From assembly GCF_008831285.2 (NCBI RefSeq), contig NC_045138.2, positions 7,159,205 through 7,223,204 of the forward strand: DNA of 64,000 nucleotides, read 5' to 3'. The DNA is from Nymphaea colorata (taxonomy: Eukaryota; Streptophyta; Magnoliopsida; Nymphaeales; Nymphaeaceae). Made by a program: the position numbers and the translations under genes. A model generated the notes under the pieces. That model saw only the letters and a list, made by a program, of their open reading frames with translations. It ran no database searches and was not told where the DNA came from. Below, in pieces: positions 48,350 to 60,940 of the stretch; the first letter of the stretch is position 1; each line of letters starts with the position of its first letter.

Positions 48350-49232
48350 TTAATTATTTGGAGATTTTAAGTTACTCTTGACTATCCCGACATAAATTGA
48401 ACTCTTGATTGTAGGGGTGGAGCCAAAAATTTTATCTCGTTCGCTGTTGGTTGACAAACAAACTGCGAAGAGGCCAAAATATTTTTTGAATCCTTTAAAT
48501 GTGCAAAAACTTTGTTTTTGACGAATTTAGTTAGATCAAGGGAAGAAAAGCGGAAAAGTGCAATATTCTACTACTTATAATATCCCTACATAAAACTTGT
48601 AATAAGATAAAAGCATAAATCATTATACTATTGTCTTTGCCTTTCTATCTTAGACCATGTCTAGCTCCATATTTTACCTCAAATCTCATCGTGTGATATT
48701 ATGTTGAATGGCAACTTGTGTTGCTTACCACAATGAGATGGAGAATAAAGATGAAAAAAATTTGTCAATGACATCGTAGCAGAAATTTGCGAGTTATTAT
48801 GAAACTAGTAACATGAAAAACATCGCTAAGATTATGTTACTAATAATTTTAATGGAGAAATAAGCATGCGTCAGTGAGTTTGGTAGAGGAGAAAATAGCT
48901 TCAGGAAAAGTGTGAAAGAAGATAACTTTATTTAGTCCAAGATGCTTTCCCATAATGAAATTATGATTAGACAAAGTAAAACCACTTAGTTGCTGATAAA
49001 ACATGTTTTTGTAAGTATATCAAATTTTAGGTGCAACTTTGGTGAAAGAATGAGTCGTCTGCTGTTGGAGATGATGGGATGCTAGGGAATGCCCAAAGAA
49101 GAGGAAAAGGGAACACAAGGAAACACTTTTTATAGCACGACAAACGTATTGGTTTTTTAAAAATTCAAATTGCCACTTTTCAAGGATCACTCCTGACGAC
49201 CTTCTTGTAGGGCTTCACAATTGAGTCACGCC
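48350..49232. other. Downstream flank of DIR3, non-coding
   Basis: 48350-48710 matches the flank of DIR2 (37205-37235 and 38560-39190), lacking the 201-bp array. 48710-49232 shows no gene or clear repeat. Confidence 0.55.
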
Positions 49233-49725
49233 AATGCAGGGTCAACTCGAACTCGCTCAAGAAAACTTGGCTCACGCTCAACTCGTTTGTAAACGAATCG
49301 AGTTCGAACTTACAAGGATATGCGAAACGATAAATGAGTCGAGTTCGCGTTTCAAGAACTCAAATCATTTATACTCAACTCGACTCACAAACCGATACTC
49401 TACATATATATTGCCAATATCGGTTTCACTAGTAACACGAGATAATGCTTACACGAGTTAAATACTTGCACCAGTTAAATGAGATACACGATTTAACAGT
49501 TATGTGAGTTAAAATAATTAATGCTTACACTAGTTAAATGGGTTAAACGAGTCGAGTTCGAGCTCGATTAGTTGAACGAGTCGACTCATAAGCGAGTTCG
49601 AGCTGCATCGTGTGTTGAACGAGGCAAGCTCGAGTTCACGAGTCGACTCGTTCAACTAATCGAGTCGAGTTTGAGTTCACTGAACTTGAACCGTTAAAGC
49701 TCAACTCGGCTCAAAAGTGTCACTG
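49233..49725. repeat. GAGTCGA/GAGCTCGA-rich palindromic repeat, probable hAT 5' terminal region
   Basis: Opens CAGGGTCAACTCGAACTCG and is filled with CGAGTTCGAGCTCG, ACGAGTCGACTCGT and their complements, forming long imperfect hairpins (for example 49555-49675). It resembles the sequence at 55256-55499 in inverted orientation; together they bracket the hAT transposase. No 8-bp target duplication could be matched, so the limits are tentative. Confidence 0.55.
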
Positions 49726-49912
49726 ACTTCTTTTAAAATTAAAAAAAGGGTTTTCAAAAACGTCTCAAGTGGGAAACTCTCTTTTCAGTTTTCACTTTTC
49801 ACTTTCCTTTTTGTTCTTCCTCTTTCGTCTCGAAACTTCTCCCTCTCTCGTTTTGAAACCTTTTCCCCCATTGCAACCCTAACCTAACTCCTAAGATCCT
49901 CTGCCCGTGGGC

Positions 49913-50125
49913 TGCTTCATCCTTCAGCCTTCAAGGTTCCTGTCACAGCGGCAGCTCCGCTTCAACCTTCAGCCTTCAAGGTTCCTGTCATAGCGGCAGC
50001 TCCGCTTCAGCCTTCAAGGTTCTTGTTGCAGTGGCAGCTCCGCTTCAGCCTTCAGCATTCAAGGTTCCTATCTCAGCCGACAGCTCCGCTTCAACCTTCA
50101 AGGTTCCTGCCTGTGCCTGCAGCAA
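49913..50125. repeat. Minisatellite, five units of about 40-45 bp
   Basis: CCTTCAAGGTTCCTGTC followed by GCGGCAGCTCCGCTTCA recurs at about 49938, 49978, 50018, 50062 and 50096. It lies in what would be the 5' leader of the hAT transposase gene. Confidence 0.85.
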
Positions 50126-51829
50126 TAAGGGCAAGTTTCCTGTGTGCATGTAAGTAGTTCTCTCTCTCTCTCTCTTGCTTTCTTTCTGCATTTTATTCAG
50201 CAAAGAGGGCAGGTTCTCTTTGTCACGTATCATTGAAGGCACATGGGCTGGGGAGGAAAACGTTTGTAGTAAAAGAGAATTTGAACACCTGCCTCAAGAT
50301 TGGCTTTAGGTAAAAGAGAATTTCTTTTTGTCTTTCGATTCTGTTTCTTTTCTCTTCCTTTACGCACAGAGTTCTTTCTTTGTTTTTTGCTTATCTTTCT
50401 TTTCTAATATTGAAATATTTTTGCATCTCATTCTTTTGTTTTATCTCAAACTAATCACTAAGATTGACCTCTCTCACTCTCTCTCTCAGCAATAGAAACC
50501 TTGAATATTAAAATCTTTTGCATCTCATTCTACAATGTTGTGCTCATAGTGTCCTCAATCCTCTTCATTCTAATGTTCTACATTGGAACATATAAATATT
50601 TTCACAATGATTTACATTTGTGTCATTTTATTTAGATCGTATGTCGTGTTGAGAGACAGTATGCTGCAAATTTGCATGGGATCATATCTCCACATTTCTG
50701 TTCAAGTTTCTAAAAATAATGAAATTGTATCTTTTATGTTCTGTTATCATTGATATCTTTTTTGTTCTAGGGAGAAGATATTGAGGATATTGAAATATTG
50801 CGAGACATTTTCAGGATTTTTCCTACTTACCGGGACAGGTGTGGATTCATTCAATGTCAAAAATCAAATTCTAGATTCACCTCCTTTTATGTTATTTATG
50901 CAGATAGCATCCTTGCAATTTTTCCACTTGGTGATATTTACTCTGTTTCCAAAACTTTGGATGTCATTTCATGAACCGTTACAGTTTGTTTGTTAACGAA
51001 TATCTGCTTAAGTTTTTTGCTTTATTTTCTTATTTACATGAAATTTTTTCTTTACTTTTTATGTTGTGTATCCTAATATTTCTATCATTTGCTCGATGTT
51101 GAAGCATATTTAATTTTTTCTCTTAAAATGCCATATTAAAAATTTTGCCCAATGATGAATTATTGGTAATAGTTCAAATTCTCAAGAAACATCTGTGCAT
51201 GAATTATTGACAGTAATTTAGGTTATAAATAAACATATACTGTTGAACTTGGTAAAATCTCAATTTTGCTGATTTTTATTTTGTTTGATTCCAGATACAA
51301 AATCATTATCATGTGCTCCTTCTTAAAAGACAAAGTTTGCATGTCATGGCCTGAGTTTCTTCTTGTTTCCTTCCTTTTAATGTGTAGTTTCTTGTAAGAT
51401 CATTATTATAGCTCCACTGTCTTGCTTCCGTTGCTTCCCCTCCTCCCCCCCACCCACCCCCACTCCTACTAGGGGATGCTTCACCATTTAGGCAGATTTC
51501 CAATTTTTGGTTTTTGATATTTTTTTCTTTGTAGTCATGGCTGCAAGATGGATTTTTTTTATTCTATGTTCTGCTGCATGATCTTTTAGAGAACCATCAT
51601 ATTGCTTTTGCATCGCTGTTTTTCATATTCTTACTGAAAAGACAATCAAGAACTTTAGCATTTTATGAATACGATTTCATATTTCTTAGATTGTAATATG
51701 TTTCTATCAAATTTCATGTTCAAATAAGAGAATAGCTTGAGCAAAAGGGAAAATTACTTGTTTGAAGAATCACAAATTTAAAAAGAAATATCATTGATAA
51801 GGGCAAGCAAGTATGTGATTCAAGACAAA

Positions 51830-53918
51830 GCTCAGATAATGTCCCAGTCGGAGTACATTCCTCTAATGAAACTCCTATGGATTCGCAAGACACTAAAAAT
51901 GAAGGAGTATCAATAGATGCTCAAGAAGCACGTGTAATTGGTGCAAAAAGATCAAGAGCAAAGACTTATACAATACAGAATGATTTTGATGAGGTAATTA
52001 TAAGTGGTATGAAAAAAGACAAATGTAAGCACTGCAGTACACTATTATTTATGATAAGTACAGGAGGATCTACATCATCAATGTGTGTTTAACATGTTTT
52101 GCTAACAAAAAACAAGCGATTTTAAGTTTTAAATTCGAAAATACTTTAGATGTCACAAAGAAGCTTATGAAAATGGTTCCAACATTGATGTTTAATCAAT
52201 AAGAAAGACAACTGCAAAATTAGTGGCAACAGGAGAGCACACTTTTTATATAGTGGATAATTGTTGGTTTAGGTTCCTTCTTAAGCTTGGTTTTCCTAAT
52301 TGGGTGCCAGTTTCAAGAATGGCAGTTAGGAAAGATGTCATTAAATTGTATGAAGATGAAAATAAGAAATTGAAAGAAGTCTTGAAGGGTGTTGATAAGT
52401 TTGCTTTGACTACAAATATGATATATGACGTTAACAACACGATAAAGAGTGGAATACAACAACGTATCATCAACTTTACTGAAGTTGAGCCACCTCATAT
52501 TGGGTTGGTTTTATTTAATGTAATTGCTAAGCATCTTGCAGATTGGGAGATTGAAAAGAAAATATTACAGTTGACAACACTTCATCAAATGATGTTCTTA
52601 TCAGAAAATTAAAAGAAAACATGGAAAAAGCGGCGTCAACTTATATTATGGAGGTTTTTCATGTGCGATGTTGTGCACATATTTTGAATCTGATGGTACA
52701 AGTTAGTTGAGTGCCATTGAAGATGAAATCATTAGCATTAGAGATGCAATAAAGTATATCAAAGTTTCACCTTCAAGACTCCATGATTTTGTAGTTGTAA
52801 CTAGAGGGTTAGAAATTTCAACGACAAAGAAGTTAGTGTTAGATGTATCAACTCGATGGAATTCAACATATTTTATTGTTGGAAACAACTCTTGCATATA
52901 AAGATGCTTTTGCAAGATATAGCATGGAACACCCATGCTTGATATGGTTTATTGGACGTGAGGATTGAGAAAAAAATAGCAGTAATGTGTGATTTTCTTC
53001 AAGTTTTATATGATTTTGTCTCCACCTTATTTTCTGGGTCATCTTATGCAACAACGAACTTGTATTTTCTTGAAATTGGGAGAGTTCAAGAAATATTGTA
53101 GGAAAATGTTGAAAATGAAGGTGGATTTATGAAGGCAATGGCAATGCAAATGAAAGAGAAAGTTGATAAATATTGGAAATCTTGTAACTTGTTAATGAAC
53201 ATTGCATCCATTTTGGATCCACAGGGAAAACTCACATTATCAAAATTTATCATTTCAAAAATCTACCAGTCAAGAGAAGAAAAGAAAGAACAAATGGAAA
53301 TGATAAAACAATCTTGACAAGATGTTTATGAAACTTACATTCAAAGAATGGAAGTGGTTGCTAATATTTCTACCATATCAACTAATTCCTCCAATATTCA
53401 AGGTCGAGAGAGTCGAGACACACTACGCGGTAGGAGAAAGCTATTTTTTAAGTTCTTAGGTAAAGCTGAGAATGTTGTTTTTCAAGTCACCAAATCTGAG
53501 ATAGACACGTATTTGGAGGATGGATTGATTAAGCATAATGATAATGGTGATGAAGATTCTATTAATATTTTGCAATGGTGGAAGGATAAGGAATCCAAGT
53601 ATGAAATTCTTTCAAAAATGACACGTGAACTGTTGTCAGTTCCAATAACTTTTGTTGCTTCTAAAAAAGCTTTTAGTATAGGAGATCGAATTCTTAATGA
53701 TAGTCGTAGTTCATTGATACAAAAAACAGTTGAAGCTTTGGTTTGTTTGAATAATTGAGTAAAGAATGATGGTGATCCGCTGCATGAAGTGTTAACAAAA
53801 GTAAGTATATTTTGAAGAAATTGTATTCATTAAATATTTTATGAATCATTGGTTAATTGACTATATGTACTTTTTTCAGGTTGATGACGAATCAAGTGAA
53901 TATGTATCATTAGAATGA
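51830..53918 (+). pseudogene. hAT transposase (BED zinc finger, RICESLEEPER/Ac-like)
   Basis: The BED finger is near 51960-52130 (DDFDEVIISGMKKDKCKHCST-like; CKHC then a disrupted second half). The DDE domain begins at 52223 (IVDNCWFRFLLKLGFPNWVP; KFALTTNM). The middle region is near 52700-52940 (SRLHDFVVVTR, VSTRWNSTYF) and 53129-53310 (KYWKSCNLLMNIASILDP). The C-terminal hAT dimerisation domain, 53560-53758, is well preserved (WWKDKESKYEILSKMTREL, SVPITFVAS, SSLIQKTVEAL). A last intron, 53800-53879 (GTAAGT...TTTTTCAG), precedes a short final exon ending VSLE and TGA at 53918. Several frameshifts and stops break it. In the motif that normally reads LTTDMW the aspartate is Asn, and about 15-20 following residues are deleted, so it is catalytically dead. 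Confidence 0.85.
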
Positions 53919-55255
53919 TTCAAGTTGCCTCTTGGTAATACTTGTTTTTTTTCGTTCTTTTGTTTTCTTCTTTTCTTGATCTAATGTGATTTTGGTGTCT
54001 GTTTTCGTTACCTCTTGCAATTTTTTGCTTTGATGTTCAATGTTCATGGATCATGATTGTGTGAAGAGCTTCTGCGTGCGTGCATGTGGATGACATTTCT
54101 CTTTATTTGTTTCCTGTTATCAGCCTTTCTCAGGATATAAAAGAATTTTGATTTTTAGTACTTTGGAAGCTAGCATCAACTATGTCATTCACACACATTT
54201 ATTTTTAAAGAAATGAGATGCTTTCAGTTAGATTCTAAATAATGTGTAAGGCTTAATATCTTTTATATTCATAAATAACTTCAAATCATCACAAGATACT
54301 AGCACCAATTCAGTTCTCAATTTAACATATGCACATTTTCAATCCTAAATAGTGGCATGTAATGATTACTTGGAGTTTGTTGGTTGCACATTCTAAAGCA
54401 TTTGTGTATTGTTGGTTGTAGAATGTTTTAGAATAATCTTGTTGGGGCAGTGGTCTTTATCTCACTATCTTCTACATGATGTGAGTATGTGAATTCGAGC
54501 AAGTGATACAATTTCTTAACTTTCCTTCACCTTTTAATGAATGTTCTTGCTGCAGTGTTTATGATCATTGTGCACTAATTCATTTTTTAAATTTGACAAT
54601 AATGTGACATAGCCTTTCTTCGATGTTATTCAGGAGTTTGCTGTTATTGTGGCCAGTGGAAGGGGTGGTTCATTTTCATGTTTTGGTTCCTTGAGAGGAG
54701 AGAGGGTTCTCAAAACATAGTTGTTGTTGCAATTTAATAATGTTAAGTTATTTATAAATGTCAGGATGGCTTGTTCATGTTGATTGTTGAATGAGAATAG
54801 GTATGATCATTGTCTCTTCAACCTAAACCAGGAATTACACAGATGATTCTTTGCCATGCACAAGCAAGAGTTTTACAACCACATCTTTCTGTCTCATTGT
54901 CCTTGTAACCATTCAAAAACTAAAATGATTCTCTCTGCAACTCTAGGGCTTGGAGCTAAGATTTCCTTTTTTACACCTTTTTGATTGGGCATCAGAAAGA
55001 AAAGAAATGAGTAAGACGAGTCATTTGTACATTTGTTCACATATTTTTACATATTTCTGAACAATCTAATTATGTAGATATGTCATTCATGCCCAAATTA
55101 ATTGTGATTGGCGGCATGAGAGGTGTTGCTTAAGATATATTTTGATAACGATGCATGTTGTTACTTTCTTAGTGGCATAAGCTCTTCTTTGGCTGGATTA
55201 ATGTCAAATCCATTATCTATGTTGAGGTTGTTTGACAAAGAATTAATAATAATTC
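53919..55255. other. 3' region of the hAT element, non-coding
   Basis: T-rich DNA without exons or RNA genes. It lies between the transposase stop and the GAGCTCGA-rich end and is most simply the untranslated and subterminal part of the same element. Confidence 0.45.
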
Positions 55256-55499
55256 AAACGAGTTTGTTGAGCCTTAATAGAACTTGAGCTCAAGCTTAAC
55301 AAGTAACGATGAGTATCAAACGAGTTTGTCGAGCTTAATCGAGTCGAGCTCAAGCTCAACACGTGACTATCGAGTCAAGTTCAAGCCACTGTAGTTGATC
55401 TATTTTCGAGCTCGAGCCCAGTTGAGCTTGATATTATATTTAGTCAAGCCGAGCTCGAGCTGACTGAACTCAGGCTCGACTCTGCTCGTGTTCACCCCT
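55256..55499. repeat. GAGCTCGA-rich repeat, probable hAT 3' terminus
   Basis: Contains TCGAGCTCAAGCTCAACACG, TTTTCGAGCTCGAGCCC and GCCGAGCTCGAGCTGA and ends GCTCGTGTTCACCCCTA at 55499. The complement TAGGGGTGAACACGAGC is a typical plant hAT terminus. The segmental block copy B starts directly afterwards. Confidence 0.6.
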
Positions 55500-56288
55500 A
55501 TTCTCGTCGTTCACTTATTTATATATAGTGCACCTCAATCATTTTAATATTATTTTAAATTTTAATTTTTTAAAAGATATATAGTTTCAAAAAAACTTCT
55601 ACCTCCGCCGCTAACTTATGGCCAGGGGAAAAGGCAATGTAGATTTTTCTTCCCTAGTTTCCTCGTTTTCTCTAGAAAATTTTGCCAGGAGACCAGGCCT
55701 GCACATTTTTGTTATCTTAGTTGAATATTCTTTTGTTGTTCCCCCACTTTCTCTTGAAAAATTACGAACTAACTCTACAACTTGGGGGCTGGGAGACTAG
55801 GCGTGCATATTTTTGCTATCTTAGTCGCATTTTGTATCATTGTTTCCCACTTTCTCTGGAAAAGTTATGTGCAGCTGACTCAAATATTGGTCCTGGAGGA
55901 AGACCAGGTGTGCACATTTTAGCAATTTTGGTTGGAGTTTTCTTCCCATACTCATGGATGCAGACTTTTCATTTTGATCATTTCCGTTTTCAAACATCTA
56001 ATTATGTGGACGAATTCAATAACGAAAAAAAATATGAAGTGCATAAATAGAGCTGCATAAATATGAAGACATTAATTTTCCTGTTTGGTACTTTTAAGGT
56101 TTTTTTTTTCAAAAATCTAACAACACAAATGCATGGAAAATGTCTGAATATAAGCAAAAAACTTTGAAAATTTGATGTACAGATCAGACTCTTGAGCTGA
56201 GAAATCTAAAAGTATCGATATTCACATCCCTGCATACGTTCCAATATATGCATCTTCCACGTCCATTGTACAGTTGAATTTGCAAAAG

Positions 56289-56409
<121 letters not shown>

Positions 56410-56649
56410 ATGATGACTCCAGCTATCCTGAGTCGCCCAACCATATCAAATAAGGGTTCGCCCAACCATATCAAATAAGGGTCGTCCACTTAAAGCAGAT
56501 GGATAGTTAAAAGAAAAACAAGAAAAAAATCTGTGAACTATTATTATATGACAAAAATATTTCTCATTTTTTTCTCATTTTTTTTCCTTAACTGACAATC
56601 ATGCTACATTTATGGCCTGATTAGATGGTTAGGTGATGTTATAGTCTCT

Positions 56650-56765
<116 letters not shown>

Positions 56766-58285
56766 TTTGCTTCTCAAAGAAACCGATATTGTCAAGCAGA
56801 CATAGTTTGTCCATTTAAGTGAAAAAGCTATTATTCTTTCTATCAGGGAGCACCTTTATTTGCTTTCATTACACGGTGAGAAACAAAAGTGGACCATACT
56901 TGACGTTGTTGAGTTGGGACCCCAAAAAAGCTTTCATATATAAGACCAAGGGCTCCCTTAATATCTGTGTTTTAAGTCATTTTAACCAAACTTAATCATA
57001 TAAGATGACCTATGCATATGGTTGATTTGATCAATTAAGTTCTCCCTCCACATCACATTTTTTTCATGTAAAGAATATATTTTATAAGAATTGTTATATA
57101 TCGTTTCCCTAAATCTGTCTTCTAAGTGTTTTAATATAAACCTTATCATATAAATATATGCAAAATATAAGGAAATGTAAGCACAAAAAGCAATATTGAA
57201 AATTTAATGTGTAGATTAAGTTTTATGAGTCAAGATTCTGCAGCTGGCTGTTAAATTTTAAGATGTTATAAGATCCCATTTGTGCTTCTATTTTTTTTTT
57301 TTCCTTGTGAAGTACTCCCCTGTATGTCGAATTGTTTTCATATATGCTGCTGGATTTTTGAAAACAGGCCCTTACAGTGTTTCCAGAACTGTGTCTCTGT
57401 CTTATCAATCAGTAAAATTTGGCATACTAATTACCATCTATTTCATATACAACTCAACTTAAATAAAGTAACTAAATATTAAATTTCTTACCTATAAAGT
57501 TGATTCCAAAACATTGAGTCTACACTAAGCACCAATACAAAATCTTAAGCACCAATACAAAAACTTAAAAGCAATGGAAAGGGAGGGTAAACCAACTATA
57601 TATATCATATCTATAAGGCCAAATGTTTAATTTCATTAAAATCATATAAAAAATCTGGTATTTAACTAGGGTTGGCACTAAATGTGATTTTAAAGATGAT
57701 TTCACTAAATGTTGGTAAATTTTGTATACCAGGCAGGAGAGAGAGAGAGAGAGAGAGGTCCTTGTCAAGTCAATGGAAAAGATGTGAAGCCTGTCCCAGT
57801 CAATACGCGAACATAGCCCAGGGCGTAGGCTTGGAGTTGGTGATGAATGAAGGGGTATAACTAGGGTTTGCTAACAACTTTGTCATTATTCAACCTCAAC
57901 CATGGTTAGGTCGGCTTCCAAACCCATAGAAGAAAGAAGAAGGACAGAGACAAAATGGACCAAAAAAACACGGACATCTGTTCTTACCCCACTCCCAGGT
58001 CTTCATGTTCTAGAAACCACAGAGAAGAATCATTTATTTTTCTCAGGAACCATGTGATTCTGCTGAATTTGTCAGTCGACAAAAAAAAATATTTTTTGAA
58101 CTAAAAAATATGAAAAAAATTGCTCAAAAATAGAAAATAAATTCTTAAATTTATTCAACAAAAATAATCAAATCGAACAAATCAGTTTGATAAAAGCGTA
58201 TCAAAACAAAGGTTCGAATTTCATGGTCATTATTTAAAGCAAAAGTCTCGCTCTTTCTTTTTCTCATTTTCCTTCTGCCTCTGTC

Positions 58286-58293
58286 TATAAATA
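58286..58293 (+). promoter_or_regulatory. TATA box of DIR4
   Basis: TATAAATA, 63 bp upstream of the ATG, within promoter sequence nearly identical to that of DIR1. The in-frame ATG at 58341 is less favoured because ACAATGGC at 58356 matches the plant start consensus and aligns with the other copies. Confidence 0.78.
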
Positions 58294-58355
58294 CCGACTC
58301 CATCAAACACAGACATGCCTCCCCAAACATCAGCTTCTCTGTGAAAGCCACCACA

Positions 58356-58928
58356 ATGGCATCTTCCCTCCTTCCAAAATGCTCCACCACCATCTTCCTC
58401 TCTTGCTTCCTCTTCCTTCTTGCTGCTGCCGTGGATGCCAAACTAGTTCATAGTCAAAGAGTACTCCGCAGGCCGCTGAAGGAGAAGATGTCCCACCTCC
58501 ATTTCTATTTCCACGACATCGTCAGTGGCCGGAACCCGACTGCCGTGACCGTCGCCGTAGCAAAGAACAGCACCTCGCTGACGGGCTTCGGGGATATTGT
58601 GATGATCGACGACCCCTTGACGGATGGGCCGGAGTTGTCCTCTAAACTGGTGGGAAGAGCCCAGGGGCTGTACGCCTCGGCGGGGCTGCAGGACCTGAGC
58701 TTGCTGATGGCAGTGAACTATGTGTTCATGGAGGGGAAGTACAATGGCAGCAGCTTGAGCATTCTGGGGAGGAACATGGCGATGCGGCCGGTGAGGGAGA
58801 TGGCGGTGGTCGGCGGCAGCGGTCTGTTCAGGATGGCCCGTGGCTACGCCGTTGCGAGGACTCACTGGTTTGATGCAAACACGGGAGACGCCACAGTAGA
58901 GTACAATGTCTATGTCGTCCATTATTAA
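58356..58928 (+). CDS. Dirigent protein DIR4 (intact)
   Basis: Single exon, 190 codons, stop TAA. Signal peptide 1-28 (core IFLSCFLFLLAAA, cleavage likely after VDA). Mature domain motifs: HLHFYFHD (47-54), FGDIVMIDDPLTDGPE (78-93; Asp90 where the other three copies have Glu), VGRAQGLYA (99-107), EGKYNGS (126-132), VREMAVVGGSGLFRMARGY (146-164) and VEYNVYVVHY (181-190). Sequons are NST (71) and NGS (130). The only cysteines, at 9 and 17, are in the signal peptide, so the mature protein has no disulfide, unlike DIR-a proteins. DIR-b/d-type by motif. Expected to act in the apoplast, binding radicals made by laccases or peroxidases. Substrate and stereochemistry are unknown. DIR1 is its near twin. 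Confidence 0.96.
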   Translation: MASSLLPKCSTTIFLSCFLFLLAAAVDAKLVHSQRVLRRPLKEKMSHLHFYFHDIVSGRNPTAVTVAVAKNSTSLTGFGDIVMIDDPLTDGPELSSKLVGRAQGLYASAGLQDLSLLMAVNYVFMEGKYNGSSLSILGRNMAMRPVREMAVVGGSGLFRMARGYAVARTHWFDANTGDATVEYNVYVVHY

Positions 58929-59307
58929 TTAGAAGAAGCCATGGCTGATCACATGGAATCCTGAATCCCAAATATAGCTCTTGTCAGTTGGGTCGCGTTT
59001 GTTGTTCTTTCTTATGCCCATTTTGCTTATACAGTACCAAGTCTTTTAGCACCTCTCTCTCTCATTGATTAAGTGTAAAGTGTTTCATAAATTCACTTCA
59101 ATATTATGGTAAATTCTTGAAACAAGTATCATATTAATGTCCTCCAAATTTTAAAGTAAATTCATGTAACGTTTACATGATGATCTCGGACTTTAAAATT
59201 GGAGTAAATTGTAGCACATTAGAAAATGTGTCCCAAGAATGTATTTAAATTTTGACAATGTTCTCCTTGCCAAACACTCTCCCAAAGTACCCATCAAACA
59301 GAAAAAG

Positions 59308-59310
59308 TAA
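59308..59310 (+). other. Empty target site of the PIF/Harbinger-type element
   Basis: TAA between CCCATCAAACAGAAAAAG and AGTGAAAGGAGGGACGAC, matching both sides of the 30947-33257 insertion in copy A with a single TAA. Confidence 0.75.
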
Positions 59311-60100
59311 AGTGAAAGGAGGGACGACTTAGATTGTCGTTCTTGACCTTATTCATGTTGTTCATTCATCTTTCCTTTTTCCATCCCTTTTTCCATTTTT
59401 CATCCGTACGCACGCGCTAAATGCCTGGCGAGTACGGTCCCAAAACTGCTCCCTCTCCATGGAGAATGGGTCTGAATCCAGATCATATGTATCCAATTTG
59501 AATCAATTAAAACGGTTGTCCTTTAGCCCTGTCCATTAACCGAGCAACAACTGTTACTTTGCTTTTTATCATAAGCCATGTTTGAGAGTCTTGGATCTGA
59601 GAGTTGAGCGTGATTCTGAATCCACTTTATGTTAAACCCACTGCTTAAACAAAAGGGAATTTCTCAATTAGAGATCTTAAATCTGTGTTACATTATGAAA
59701 ACCACTGGTATGTTCAATTTTTTTTTCACTCCATTTCGATCCATTTTCTTTTTTCTTTCTCTTTCTCTCCCTTTTTAGTGGCCTAAGAAATGTTCTCTCT
59801 CTTCTCTTTGGAACGCCTACACATTCTCATCCTTTTTACCTGGTGGTCCTCTAAAATTGATGACTTGCACGTTCTCCTCTTTGAGGACAGCAAGGTCTAC
59901 CGGTTTAATTAGTCTATCAATATTTTTAAAAAATGATTTTCTGTTAAAAAAAGGTAAATGTATAACATTATATATGTATAATTTTTTTAAAAAATCAGCA
60001 TCCTTTAAACTTTCGGATTAAAATAGCCTTCTCATGAAACTTGATTTATAATAATAAAAGTCAAAAAAATAAAATTGAACAAATAAACAGAAACAGCCAT

Positions 60101-60104
<4 letters not shown>

Positions 60105-60155
<51 letters not shown>

Positions 60156-60260
60156 TTATTTATTTATTTATTTATATACTATACACATTCTGACACTCTC
60201 ATCTCTCACCCATGTGACATACTGATTATCCTCTCACTCATGTGACATATTGATTATCCT

Positions 60261-60312
<52 letters not shown>
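60105..60312. repeat. (TA)n tracts with TTTA repeats
   Basis: (TA)n at 60108-60151 continues into (TTTA)n to about 60175, then a second (TA)n at 60266-60312. Their homologues in copy A are at 34076-34090 and 34231-34265. Confidence 0.95.
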
Positions 60313-60316
<4 letters not shown>

Positions 60317-60594
60317 TGTCCATATCATATGACCTAACTGCTGTTGAAGATTTTTTTTTTTTTTGATAATAGAAAAAAGATGAGACCCGACTTGGAGAGC
60401 TGGGGTGCTGCCGTTGATTGTTCAAGGGTTGTGTGGGGCCACCGGTATAAGTCATATTCTTTTCCTTCTTGACACCGTATGTCCTTCGACGGGACGGCAA
60501 GAAATGTTCAAAATTTTCTTCCCTTTCTAGATGCAACCATTCCATATTTCAAGCGTCGGTAGGAAATGACTGGTCAAATATATATTAGTTTAAT

Positions 60595-60940
60595 GCGGTT
60601 GAACACGAGCAGGAGCCCAGCTCGACTCCACTCATGGATAGCTGGGCTCAAGCTCGAGCCAAGATCGATAATGTCAGCTGAAGGTCCACTCAATAAATGA
60701 CAAATCAAGTTGAAGTTCGAGCTCCGCTCGTTTAAGCTCGAGAGGCTGAGAGATTCATGCCAGCAGCCAGCTGTGGATTGAAGTTTTGTAAAATTTTAGC
60801 ATAATTTTCCTGACCTTGGGGATTTAGTGAATCAGTTATATGGCGGAGCCAAGTTGAGTCTCAATTAGTCGAGTTCCTACAACTTGAACTGGACTCGGTT
60901 CACAGGCTGAGTTGAGTTCAAAGACCAGCCCAAGTAAGTT
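60595..60940. repeat. GAGCTCGA-rich dispersed repeat in copy B
   Basis: Starts GGTTGAACACGAGCAGGAGC, homologous to 34575 in copy A, then diverges; it lacks the three 70-bp internal units seen there. A related stretch at 61930-62335 (GAGTCGGGCTCCAGT, GTCGAGCTTGAGCTG) matches 35690-36030. The intervening DNA has no gene. Confidence 0.6.
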
